This document shows, one piece after another, positions 9,961 to 17,970 of a DNA stretch of 17,970 bases (within the stretch, counting starts at the first letter, position 1; each line of letters starts with the position of its first letter). The notes below the pieces were generated by a model. That model saw only the letters and a program-made list of their open reading frames with translations. It was not told the origin of the DNA and searched no databases. Source of the stretch: Spirogloea muscicola (taxonomy: Eukaryota > Streptophyta > Zygnematophyceae > Spirogloeales > Spirogloeaceae). Location of the stretch: positions 10,606-28,575 of the forward strand of contig WELB01000020.1 in NCBI GenBank assembly GCA_009602725.1. The letters run 5' to 3'. The position numbers and the translations under genes were made by a program.

Positions 9961-10510
9961 TGACTTGCGATCGGGAGGTGCAGGCATGTCAAGAATAGCT
10001 TGGACCTCGGCATCCTGCAGTAACAATCTTGTCTAAACTCGGTGGATCAAATCGGCCACTTCAGGTGAGCCAAAGTGGCTTCAACATGGGTAGCATCTGA
10101 TCTTAGCCTGCTGGATCGTGTCTGGCGCAACTGCAACAGGGCTCAGGTAGACTGCAAATTCTTGCTGAACATTTACTCATCACCCCTATAAGAACGTGCA
10201 ACAGATTGCCTCTTACTTGCATCCGTGACACAGCGGTACATGATAGGAGCGTTTGTAACTCATGCAATAGTCTAGCATGTTAAGCCTTCGATCAATCTAT
10301 GCTGACACCTTGACGGGACCCCCGGGATGCCGTTTTGTGCCTGTCAGAAGGCTCAATATCAATCTGATCAAACCCTTGCCTCATTCTCAAGACGGATGAG
10401 ATCTTAGTCGTCCCAACACAACTCAACATCCTGTCAGGGGTGGGCATGGCGTAACGGTCAAGAGGTATAAATGCAGTGAGTTCACGATAGTCTTCACACA
10501 TCCTTCAGTC
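9961..10510 (-). pseudogene. Degenerate Ty3/gypsy reverse transcriptase
   Basis: Three blocks in the expected family order are seen in the three minus frames. The first is CEDYREL...DRYAMPTPDRML...QIDIEPSDRHKTA (10498 to about 10330). The second is VTNAPIMYRCVTDASK (10259-10212). The third is SHFGSPEVADLIHRV, a stop, then DAEVQAILDMPAPPDRKS (10080-9961). At least two frameshifts and several stops separate them. The first catalytic Asp position (LDL in live elements) reads LRM, and no YxDD box survives. No LTRs, protease, RNase H or integrase were recognised nearby. It is a dead fragment of an LTR retrotransposon pol gene. Confidence 0.85.
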
Positions 10511-11040
10511 TGTGTGGTTACTAGACATACTTACAAGACTCAACCTTCTTTGCAGGTAAAAGAGTGGCAGCAGCGGTGACACCAGCAGACTGTCTAAAAG
10601 AACTATGGTTAGCAACTCTAGCACCAAGGTGACCTTGGCATGTAAATGAGGCTCGTAGAGTGCCTTCTGCACGGAATGGAGCTCTTCTTATGGTTCAACG
10701 TGTCGTGGATGTGAGCTTGAGAGGTATCTCAGATGCACGTTCAGCAAAACCTGTGCAGTATACTTGAGCCATGTTGCGGTTGTGCTAGACATGATTAAGC
10801 AAGCTGCGATCAGAAGGTGCAGTAGCTAGAGAATGCAGAGTCGGATCGTCAAAGCTAGAGCACTCGGACTGGTAATGGGACGAGATCTCACTGCAATCAA
10901 GGTCGACAAAGCAGCTATTGATGCAACCAAACGATGCACCAGAGCATCCTTACAACTAAGCAACCGGCGCTGACTCAAGCACTACAAGCCTACCCAGCCT
11001 CTGAGACATTGGTCGCTCCGAGGATAATCTAAGCAAGTAC
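10511..11040. other. No gene recognised, possible older pol sequence
   Basis: This lies directly upstream of the reverse transcriptase relic in its reading direction. A short stretch (SAGVTAAATLLPAKKV, about 10590-10543) could be the decayed lead-in to that domain. Beyond it I see no recognisable domain, LTR, or long open frame on either strand. Confidence 0.35.
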
Positions 11041-11949
11041 CGGATGCGCCGGTCTACGTGGGGGTCAATGGAGTCCTGCCGGGGGGAGGCTCCCTAGCGT
11101 CCGGTCTGTCTCGTGTCCGCCCGTGCCATATGGCGCGGAGCGCAACACTACAACGTTGCCCTCCGTGCAGCAGAGGCGGCGCAGGTGAGCCTTGGTCAGC
11201 TCCCGTCAAGGAAGAGGCTAGACAGGAAACAGCAATCTCGAAGTAAGGCCGTCGCTGTGAGAGGCCAGCAAGGGGAGAAGTCGCGTGTGGTAGCGCATGG
11301 CATAAGGAGGGGGCCAAAGCAAGCCAGTCCACAGTGGTAAGAAAAAGAGAGCAAAATCTAAGAGGGGCTAAGGAACATAATGAAAAGCACAACTGAAGGG
11401 GGACACTAAAAGCACACCTGAGGGGACTCTAGTACCCACGAATGAGCACAGGCATATTGTAGCGGCTGCGTAGCTTTTGTGCCGGTGGGGTTGCTAGCAC
11501 GCTTCGATATCTGACAGTTAATCTGGGGCGCCGGACTACCACCCTGCAAGTCAAGGGCCTGGCCTGGCTTTAGTGCGCGCCCAGCACACCGATGTGTGGC
11601 TAGAGCCCGGGAATGCTGCGAAGTAAGCGAGAACCGCATCTGTTACAAGCAACCATTGCTTGCAGGACGCTAGAATGCCCCGAGCTACCAACCCGACTAC
11701 TACGGCGGGCGTCGACTGGTGGGCCAGGCGATGGAGGAGGGAGGACCACTCGATACCGGAGCCGCCATAGATGTTTACAGCGCACGGATGAAAGTGGTTC
11801 CCCGGGTAGGCCTCATAGCCACTCTTTCCGCATAAAAGAATGCGGCTGCTGGTATTGCGAAATCGGCTGGTAAAAGCCAGCCAGATGCATACAGATGTTC
11901 ATAACGGAGTCACAGGCTAGGCAGACAGGGCGCCCTTAGTACCCCCGTG
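11041..11949 (-). other. Probable LINE 3' untranslated region, no gene
   Basis: The stretch follows the probable LINE C-terminus in the minus direction and has no recognisable protein. It contains two hairpins at 11828-11882. Assignment to the LINE rests on position and on those structures. The far boundary near 11040 is a guess: I see no clear poly(A) tail, tail repeat or target-site duplication. Confidence 0.3.
11828..11882. repeat. Two adjacent short hairpins
   Basis: CCGCAT-AAAAGA-ATGCGG (11828-11845) and GGCTGG-TAAAAG-CCAGCC (11865-11882) are both perfect 6-bp stems with A-rich 6-nt loops, 19 nt apart. The second has the same GGCTGG/CCAGCC arms as the core of the dispersed repeat at 205-223, 757-775 and 1403-1420. 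Confidence 0.7.
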
Positions 11950-12470
11950 TCAACGGTAGGAAGTCAGATGAGCTGAGGGGAGGAAGAGCAACCCCGCTGC
12001 GCAAGCCAGAGGCTGCTGCAAGGGCGCGACCAGCCCGGCGATGCAAAGCAATCGCCTGGGACCTCTGTAGGCACGCATGCAGTAGCAGGACACAAGACCC
12101 GAAGGCACCGAGCCTCCAGGAAGTGCTGCGCCCTGTTCGCGGCGCCGCTGGTCAGCTTGAGAGGCCAGCAGCGACAGTAACGAGGACAACCGATCCCCGT
12201 AACAACTGTGGATGTCCATGGCCAGGGGGCAAAAAATATCACCCGCCGGGTGGTCCTTGTACTTGTGCAACTTCTTCTGTTCGGCCACCTTCACGGCATA
12301 ACCGGTCTCAGAAGTTTCCGCATGGTCTGTCGCCCAGCCAGGCCCAGCCAGAGTGGGTTACCTCGACTGGACAGCGTCCATGGACGTTGAGGCGACCTCA
12401 CCATCCTTGTCAGGTCAACACAATGAGCCACCGGTGGGATGTTGCACAACAATGTTCAACGGCTTCCTGC
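11950..12470 (-). pseudogene. Probable LINE (non-LTR retrotransposon) C-terminal fragment
   Basis: One minus frame reads NIVVQHPTGGSLC, a stop, VASTSMDAVQSR, a stop, then AETSETGYAVKVAEQKKLHK, YKDHPAGDIFCPLAMDIHSC and GDRLSSLLSLLASQ. The pattern of a V-H-P block, a K-K-x-x-K-Y block and a following F/C-P-x-A block is typical of the region after the reverse transcriptase in non-LTR element polyproteins, as I know them from algal genomes. At least two internal stops make it dead. The reverse transcriptase itself was not found upstream (12471-13148), so the element is 5'-truncated or decayed beyond recognition. Confidence 0.5.
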
Positions 12471-13148
12471 CCATGCCGAAAGTGGTCATGCCGCCGGTGA
12501 CCTTAGCAACCCCCGCTCAAAAGCCTTAGTTCACCCCACTCGAAGGCCTACCCCAGAATGTTCCAGTCGCTCCTCTACAAGCCGCGGCATGTGCAGAGTT
12601 GTGTAGTCACAGTGCAGGACTCAGCAGTCGCAGCACTCTCATGTCAAACACAGCAGACACGAGGCTTCCTTGACCCTTGAGCTATCCACATGCACTGAGT
12701 TCTTTCAGAACCTTAAATAGGGCAGACTCCATCATCACTTGGCCCCTATGGTAATCACCATCTTTACCATTATGCTTTTCATAGATGCATTTCCCTATTT
12801 GGGGCCAGTACTTACCATGCATAGCCTTGGGTCTTTTTGGTTCCTGGTGGCATCTACCCTAGAAAGAGCACAGCTATGGTCCCAGGGCTTGAAGTCAAGT
12901 GCAGACCCATTACAACCATCAAGCAGTATGTGTCGCATGTGAGAGGACGTAATCCCACTCTCCTTCGCTAACATTGCACACGTGACCAAGGATGTCTTCC
13001 GTAATTCCTGTCCTCGCGCAATTTCTCATACAAAGAGGACCCTTTCCCTGGTGAAGGGTGGCATCCCAGGCTGGCATTACCATGCGGAGACAACTGAAAG
13101 CCGACTTGGGGCCAGCCTCTTCCGCCACCGACAAGATCTGCACTTGAA
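12471..13148. other. No gene recognised; citrate synthase 3' flank
   Basis: The part next to the citrate synthase stop should hold its 3' untranslated region. Short open frames on both strands do not resemble any family. The 12720-12860 stretch encodes a hydrophobic run on the plus strand, but with no homology I can see and no gene context. Confidence 0.5.
12910..12914 (-). terminator. Candidate TGTAA polyadenylation signal
   Basis: On the minus strand the sequence GGTTGTAATGGG holds a TGTAA about 235 nt after the citrate synthase stop. TGTAA is the established signal in chlorophyte mRNAs, and the distance suits a 3' end. A five-base motif is weak evidence by itself. Confidence 0.3.
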
Positions 13149-16100
13149 CTACGCACTCACGCTTGCACTCTTTGCTATGTAGTTTCTCAACCATTCACTC
13201 GTCATACTCTTAGGGCGCTCAATAGGCAGGCCAAGTGCTCTATCCCAAGTAAGCTGCATTTCACAAGATTTCACAGGTCCAAGGAAAGAGCTACAGTCAG
13301 AGCTCATGCTGGTCTCTTGCAACATCAGCTATCGCAGTGACTAGCAACTCACTTTCCCCAGCACATCAGGCAGGAGACACAGAGGTGCATATGAGTGAGC
13401 TGCATAGTATGAGAGAAGGACATGCCTGAGCAAGCACTCCCATTGCTCGAGAAACACCGAAGAGCACAGTATAGTAACTGCTTGCAACGCACATGCACCA
13501 AACAGATACTTTGAGTGGTTAGCACCACCAGGTGTAAGCTCGTGTGGACATGCCCGGCTCCTGAGGTTGACTTCAAAGATGCTGCCACCTCCAGCATTAG
13601 TGCCAGTAAAGAAGTCGCAGGATAGACGTGGTGATGACTGACCACTGGAATGAGGAGAAATGGCTTACTCCGATTCCTTGAGGCCATAGTATTGGAGCAA
13701 GACGCCACTGTGTGCATCAACATTTGGCCAGGGGTTCTTCACCTTGCCTGTTTCAAGGAGAATGGGGGGCACTACCTCATATAGGTTTGAGACCTGGAGG
13801 CAAGGTAATTAACTATGTTCAGTACAGTTTGAACATAGTACATACATAGTACAGCAGACTAAACGGTTGTCTGTCTTAAGGAGAATGGGGGGCACTACCT
13901 CGTATGGATTGGATATTGAGAGGCAAGGTGATAGACCATGTCCAGTACAGCAGACTAAACGTTCGTTCACAAATGGTGTCGGCAAGCAATGTATTCCTGT
14001 TGAAAACTGTTGAAGATTGTAATCTACGCAAGAATGCATGCATGCCATGAGAGGCCTCGACCGTTGATTCTCACAAGCTTGAACATTGGGTCGTCAGGCA
14101 AGTGCTTCAGAGCAAACTCTCGTTGACAAGAATATCTTGGATCCGTTTTCCGAAGCACGGCGTGGCCATATCCCGGCACAACCTGCAGCCATCCAACAGA
14201 TTCAGACGAGGATCATACACCTGTCTTGAATTTTAGTGCTTGTGATTGTGAATAAGCAGACACCTCAATGAGGGCATCAAGGTTGACCTTTCCACTTTTC
14301 AACGTTTTCCACACGAAGTCCTTGAGTTGCTCCTTGGACACCTCAGCACCAATCTCAGCACTGACGTCTTCAAGCCACCTCAACACTTCCTGCACGTGCT
14401 TGCCCGTGGTCAATGGCTCTCTACCTAGATGTGAGTGGTATTCACATTTAGTTGCTCTAGAGCATTCCTGAGCGTGGGGTAGGTGAGGCTCCATATGCAC
14501 ACAGTTCCAGCCACGACCAGACATGGCCACTGCACAACAGCATCTCACCTGAAGCAGGCTGACCAGATGCAAAGGGCGGGCTCACTCGCGCACCTGGTTG
14601 GCAAGACCGTGCAGGGGCCCAGCGAGCCCATTCATACCGGCAGCCAAGGACAGGTAAGGGTCTGACAAAGCACTGCCGACCTAGGGCCGCAGAAGAAACC
14701 AGAACAGCAAGAGGTTCAATAGAGAGGTGTCTTGCAGCGTTCAAGGCCAAAGTAGGACAATAACTGTTGTGTGATATCAGTAGTGCAGCAGCGATGCTCC
14801 TCTGCAGTGAGGAGGAGGGGGTCATGCGGGGGAGGGGGGTTGTTTGAGGTTGAGCGAGAGGGGGACAGGTCCAATTGCTATCTGGCTTGATACCAGGTGC
14901 ACAGTGTGCGCGCTGACATTTCCACCCTCATGATCACTGCACAAATTGGCAATTTCTGAAACTTGAGGAGCAGGGGTCGAATGACAACTCTACGCTGCAT
15001 CTTGTATCAGGTCAAGCGAAGTGCACGGCACGAAATGAACCCTGCTTACAAGTACAACTGATCAGTTCACCACCACCGGCAACTACCACGAATTAAGTGA
15101 GAGCATGATACTCCTGTGCCCTTCAACAGCCAAAGTCTACAATCTGACGCAGCCTTGACAATGACAGGTGTTGACAATGGACCTGTGTATTGTAAGGTAC
15201 AGACGCATGAGCTCGTGCATTCCCGTCTCCTCAAAGCCGAGCATGTGCGCAAAGTTTGCTCCATAGTCCAGGGACGATTCAGCAGGAATCAAATTTCCAC
15301 CTTTGTAACACCTGACCTCATTGCAGTACATTACCAAGGAGAGGCATGTCAGGAGAAGAATGTAATGGCTGTGCAGGAGCACATCCTTGACCAAGCTGCT
15401 GATCAAAGTGCAGACCATCGCCCAGGAGAGCAAGTCATGACCAGATGTGCAGGACCTCTACTCTGTGACGAAACGTTCAGCCCGTGCTTAACCAAGTGCC
15501 CAGGCACTGCAGGCAGATGTTGACATGAATCAGTGTCCTGACCTGCGGTATATCCAAGCAGCCACGCTTGGAAGTGCTGCTATGAGATCCATAGAATCTT
15601 CGTACACAGGCTCCCAGAACCTGGATGACATGTGGTGAGTATTGCCACTTAGAAGACACAGCATGTGACAACCAGTCGCAGGCAGAAGAAGAGAGGGGCA
15701 AGATGCCTGTCCAGCCAATTGAACATTGCTGATGCTGGAGCACTCACGCTCGGGCAAACAAGCAAACCGCCTTGACAAACCCTGTGACATGGGGTCAGGA
15801 GCAAAGACGTAGAATGCCATACTTTGACTAGATCCCTACGCTGGCAGAGTAGAAGCTTGTGTCCTCTGTTAGCAAGCACAGGCTCTTTCGTGTGGCCTTC
15901 AATTGACGGCTTGCCAAGCAACCTGCATCGGTGCTCACTTGGTTTTGTTGATGCCTTCGCGATATGCTTTTGCAAACTTGCTCTGTGTCTGAACAGAGAC
16001 AGTGGAGCTGGTTCAAGCACGTGAGTATGCGCGCCCAAGTGCTCCTCAAGTGAATGAGACGGCGCCAAGACTGATTACAAGCAAGGGTCCAGACTGTCAT

Positions 16101-17735
16101 GAATTTGGGCTTAGCAATGATGAAGCAGCTAGGGTGCGTGAGAGGCCCACACCTGGAGGGCCATGATGCCAGCCGTCAGCTGAGTCATGGGGTGCGCAGT
16201 ATCAGGAAGAGCCTTCATCACGCTGAAGACGTGGTCTGCAGACCAAAGCAAGGTGGTAGTGAGAGCCCATGACCTGCCAGAAGGCCGCAAGAGATGCTCA
16301 AAACTCTCGCAAATTGGGCCACACTCGAAGGAGAAGCACTCAATCGCCACAGGAGCCGAAACCCAGCTAGGCAAAGCTTCAGAGGGAAGCAGTGGGAAGC
16401 AAAAGATAGCTGCACAGGCACAGCGGGAGGAAGCAGTGAGCAGGTTTGTATCTGTTAGAAAACAAGACCCTCCGCTCACCTGGCACTTTGGCGCGCTCCT
16501 TGAGCTCTTCAGACAAGCCCTTGGCCTGCGCGTCTGTGGGAACCTGCAGTTTTCGCCCAATGCGACTTGTGCAGGCTCAGGTCGTGCATCATGCTGCACC
16601 TCCTTGGTCTAACGTTATATGTTGGCAATGCGAGGCCCTCTGCATTGCCCCTCTCTTTCAAAAGTTCCTGTACTACTCATTAGGGTTGGCGATATGTTGG
16701 TGGTTGCTCAGTGCTCGTCGTCATACCTCTCCTGTCACCAGCAGCCACAGTAAGCCCTCTGGCAGGGGCTCACCATCCTTGACAGCCTTTGGCAGCTTCT
16801 CCTGGCACTCAGGGATCGACATGCCTCGAAAGCGAATGCCCTGAGCACCCGAGGCAACATGGCAGGCTGCATTAGAGCTGGCAGGAGCTCCCGAGCCGTT
16901 GCAGGAGGTGCAGAAAGGTCACAGAAGAAGTCATGAACGGCCACAATGCTTTGACAGAGACCAGGCCACCCCTGCGTCCTGCGCCAGCAGGAGCAGCTGA
17001 TTTCGGGAAGGTGAGCCTCATTTGGTGAGCTGACCGAGCACGAGTGGGACACGTCCGAGCCTGGGTAGTGGAAGAGGGGGCAACCTCCTCGGGATCCAGG
17101 AGGGACGTCTCCCACAGCATGCCCTTGATTCCACGCATTCCTCCAATGGCCTGGCACAAGCCAGCTCGAGGGTGAGCACCTCCTGGGAACCGTCGTCGGG
17201 TGGTGGTGGTGCGGTCTCGGTAGCTGGCGTGTCAATGAAGGTGCAGACATGGCGTGCAGGGAGGCGCGAACCATCTCGACAGTCGTCTCGCCCAGTGACA
17301 AGGAGCCATGCTTCTTGCGAAGCTCCTTGACCTTCTCCTGCAAACCCCCCAGCAGGCAGGCGGATCTCAGAAGACGCAAGCAGGAGGCCAGCTGATGCTG
17401 GGCAGCCGGTGCGACGGAAGCCACGGACTGAGCTGGAGGTAGAGAATGGAGGGTCGAGGCGGCCGGGGAGCTGAGCTAAACTGCATTTCGGGGAGGGGCG
17501 GGAGGGACCTGCTCCTCCGGAATGAGCTGCGCGAGGCGGGAGCGCAGGGAGTCCTGTGGCAGGGCAGCGCAGGGCGGGGGAAGGTAAGCAGGGCAGCAGG
17601 CGGGGAGCAGCGGGGGGCCGGGCAGGGCCGAGGGCAGCGGGCACGGACGGTGGTGAGGGCGCGGGCAAGGGCGGGGAGGAGAGGGGAGGCGCGGCGGCGG
17701 CGCAGGAGGCGCGAGGCGGCGAGGCGGGCGGCCAT
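13149..17735 (-). CDS. Mitochondrial citrate synthase
   Basis: It condenses oxaloacetate and acetyl-CoA to citrate, the entry step of the TCA cycle, in the mitochondrial matrix. The model has 17 exons and 467 residues, the usual length for this type. Residues 1-29 are Arg/Ala/Leu-rich without acids, a mitochondrial presequence. Family blocks follow in order: [180 protein letters not shown]. The catalytic triad is His299, His345 and Asp400; the spacing (46 and 55) equals that of pig His274, His320 and Asp375. The ATG at 17735 is in GCCATGG context and follows an in-frame TGA at 17762-17760. It ends with TAG at 13151-13149. One decayed exon copy lies in intron 14. Confidence 0.97.
13254..13425 (-). 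other. Citrate synthase intron 16, GC-AG type
   Basis: The family run GVLAQ joins [10 protein letters not shown] without a gap only if exon 16 ends at 13426. The donor is then CAG/GCATGT. The next GT, four bases in, would shift the frame. The acceptor is AATGCAG. This matches the donor of MSH5 intron 15 over all six intron bases. Confidence 0.85.
13812..13839. repeat. Perfect inverted repeat near an acceptor
   Basis: ACTATGTTC and GAACATAGT form a 9-bp stem with a 10-nt loop. It lies 19-46 nt before the exon 15 acceptor of citrate synthase. It falls in a segment about 27 nt longer than the matching part of the upstream duplicate, so the extra sequence created the hairpin in one copy only. 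Confidence 0.7.
13866..13916 (-). pseudogene. Decayed duplicate of the start of citrate synthase exon 15
   Basis: The coding strand matches the first 51 nt of exon 15 at an offset of 123 bp; a run encoding YEVVPPILL is nearly identical. The intron sequence beside it is also duplicated (TTTAGTCTGCTGTACT at offset 96). The copy cannot splice normally: the acceptor CTCCAG/GTC has become CTCTCAATATC, losing the AG, and no donor follows. It ends where exon 15 continues into [11 protein letters not shown]. It is a partial tandem duplication within intron 14, reduced to a relic. Confidence 0.85.
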
Positions 17736-17816
17736 GGCCGCGGCGGCGGCGGGGGGCAATCAGTGGCGCGCCGGCGACAAGTGGAGGCAGCGGGGGCTGG
17801 CGGTGCGCTGGAAGAA
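17736..17816 (-). promoter_or_regulatory. Citrate synthase GC-rich upstream region
   Basis: The sequence just before the start codon is very GC-rich with CCG runs and no TATA box, as is common for housekeeping genes. The start context is GCCGCGGCCATGGCC, close to a strong initiation context. The 5' untranslated region probably lies here. Confidence 0.4.
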
Positions 17817-17905
17817 GTGGCTCTCCCAATGGGGGCAAGGGCTGTGAGAAGCCAGCCCGAAAAGAATTGACAAGGTTCGAAGGGGCCAAACTACGAGCTA
17901 AGCAG
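17817..17905 (-). repeat. Dispersed hairpin repeat, copy D, inverted
   Basis: The plus strand reads CTCTCCCAATGGGGGCAAGG, then GGCTGTGAGAAGCCAGCCCG, AAAAGAATTGACAAGGTTCG, AAGGGGCC and GAGCTAAG. This follows block by block the inverted copy inside 1377-1519 (CTCGCCCATTG, GGGCTGGAAAGCCAGCCC, AAAAATGGATGAAGAAAG, GGGGGCC, CGCTAAG). The hairpin arm is partly decayed. The copy begins 82 bp upstream of the citrate synthase start codon. Confidence 0.6.
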
Positions 17906-17970
17906 CGACTGCGGGGCCTGAAGAGGCTATGGCAGAACGGGGGAGGATGGACCACTTAGTAGTTACGAGT

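Larger units (their letters stand above)
13149..17735 (-). other. Citrate synthase exon map
   Basis: Exons in transcript order: 17735-17649, 17553-17509, 17337-17272, 17150-17085, 16840-16727, 16543-16480, 16235-16153, 15988-15939, 15620-15543, 15311-15183, 14936-14894, 14680-14594, 14389-14288, 14182-14075, 13793-13669, 13477-13426, 13253-13149. The total is 1404 nt, exactly 468 codons. Every border keeps the frame and the family alignment. Introns are 95-318 bp and GT-AG, except intron 16 (GC-AG). The exon 1 donor is the least certain because the transit peptide is not conserved. Confidence 0.88.

Noticed and set aside
11041-11340. Plus-strand open frames in the LINE tail region
   Set aside because: They are short and overlapping in two frames, with no similarity to known families and no splice context.
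17446-17870. Long plus-strand open frames at the GC-rich right end
   Set aside because: They are antisense to the citrate synthase transit peptide exons and consist of Gly/Arg/Ala low-complexity sequence produced by GC richness.
17873-17880. GGTTCGAA in repeat copy D as a tRNA-type B box, implying a tRNA-derived SINE
   Set aside because: The motif lacks the following CC and is absent from the other copies; no A box is seen at the right distance.

Overview
The window looks like nuclear DNA of a eukaryote with many short introns, most likely a green alga. Both recognisable proteins read most like Viridiplantae family members, the introns are 66-318 bp with GT/GC...TGCAG borders, and the intergenic DNA holds decayed Ty3/gypsy and LINE-type sequence. 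The exact taxon cannot be fixed from sequence alone; a trebouxiophyte-like chlorophyte is my best guess.

Two complete multi-exon genes lie head to tail on the minus strand. (1) 17735-13149: mitochondrial citrate synthase, 17 exons, 467 codons plus stop, with a transit peptide and all three catalytic residues. (2) 9801-2182: MSH5, the meiotic MutS homologue, about 34 exons, about 892 aa, with intact Walker A and Walker B. I built both models by hand. Exon borders were chosen so that reading frame, splice dinucleotides and family alignment agree; the phases close in both genes. The two genes have no known functional link.

Layout in plus coordinates. 1-1560: a repeat island with direct copies of a hairpin-bearing dispersed repeat (GGGCTGGC-loop-GCCAGCCC), one copy split by an insertion that carries an inverted copy. 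1561-2181: no gene seen. 2182-9801: MSH5. 9802-9960: MSH5 upstream region. 9961-10510: dead Ty3/gypsy reverse transcriptase. 10511-11949: no gene, with two hairpins near 11828-11882. 11950-12470: probable dead LINE C-terminus. 12471-13148: citrate synthase 3' flank. 13149-17735: citrate synthase. 17736-17970: its GC-rich upstream region, including another inverted copy of the hairpin repeat.

Points most worth a second look: the dispersed hairpin repeat and its resemblance to the LINE-tail hairpin; a decayed duplicate of an exon start inside citrate synthase intron 14; and one GC-AG intron in each gene, both with the same GCATGT donor. I found no tRNA, rRNA, CRISPR array or prokaryotic-type gene. 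I do not see a convincing new multi-gene system.
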